Part shown: one piece after another, positions 38,647-38,784 of the stretch | How positions within the stretch are numbered: position 1 is the first letter of the stretch | How the letters are laid out: every line of letters starts with the position of its first letter | From: Methylococcaceae bacterium | GTDB lineage: Bacteria; Pseudomonadota; Gammaproteobacteria; Methylococcales; Methylomonadaceae | DNA length: 38,784 nucleotides | Assembly: GCA_024636875.1 (NCBI GenBank) | Contig: JAGXGJ010000024.1 | Coordinates: forward strand, 1 to 38,784 | Reading direction: 5' to 3' | Program-made: the position numbers and the translations under genes | Notes under the pieces: model-generated | The model's input: the letters and a program-made list of their open reading frames with translations, nothing else | Database searches by the model: none | Told to the model about the DNA's origin: nothing

Positions 38647-38649
38647 CTA

Positions 38650-38784
38650 GTGTGCCCGGCATGGGCTAAAACTTGTTATCTGAAAGGAGATAACCGGAAG
38701 TAGTAACGACAACCGTAGCGAAACGCAAGGGGGAAGCCGTGAGGTCAGCCTGAAAGAAGCGCGTAGCAAATGCACGACCGTAGG
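38650..38784 (+). mobile_element. 5' end of a group II intron (runs off the window)
   Basis: Starts GTGTGCCCGGCATGGGC; GTTATCT-GAAAGG-AGATAAC stem; ACGCAAGGGGGAAGCCGTGAGGTCAGCCTGAAAGAAGC resembles domain I of bacterial group II introns. Confidence 0.75.

Overview
The window looks like gammaproteobacterial chromosome, probably a Methylococcales-type methanotroph (inferred from gene content and repeat style, not proven). The backbone is: a truncated MASE1/CHASE sensor; a membrane-anchored two-domain multicopper oxidase coupled to a type-1 cupredoxin; PilZ protein; cyoE-ybiB/trpD2-hydrolase operon; two M16 peptidases plus rsmD; a cytochrome b561-like protein and a methionine gamma-lyase-like PLP enzyme; the classic tRNA-fMet-rimP-nusA-infB-rbfA-truB-rpsO-pnp locus; a surface-polysaccharide cluster (flippase, GT4, epimerase, WecA/WbpL-like transferase, WbpM-like dehydratase); LysR, methyltransferase, rhodanese and typA; then an accessory tail with a DUF262/DUF1524-type (GmrSD/SspE-like) protein, a decayed antitoxin and the 5' end of a group II intron cut by the window edge. 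The most interesting signal is on the minus strand at about 31624-31887. A 55-aa hydrophobic ORF missing from the ORF track is followed by a 3' region with four CCUCC (anti-Shine-Dalgarno-like) motifs, one in a hairpin loop, ending in a strong intrinsic terminator. It is a candidate anti-SD sRNA organised like the Rhodobacter CcsR 'cuckoo' RNAs. Other notable signals are dispersed palindromic repeats that appear to be inside coding sequence (rbfA 3' end and the wbpM-like gene), a MITE-like element with 10-bp terminal inverted repeats, and several perfect inverted repeats. All calls are from reading the sequence; no searches or folding software were run.
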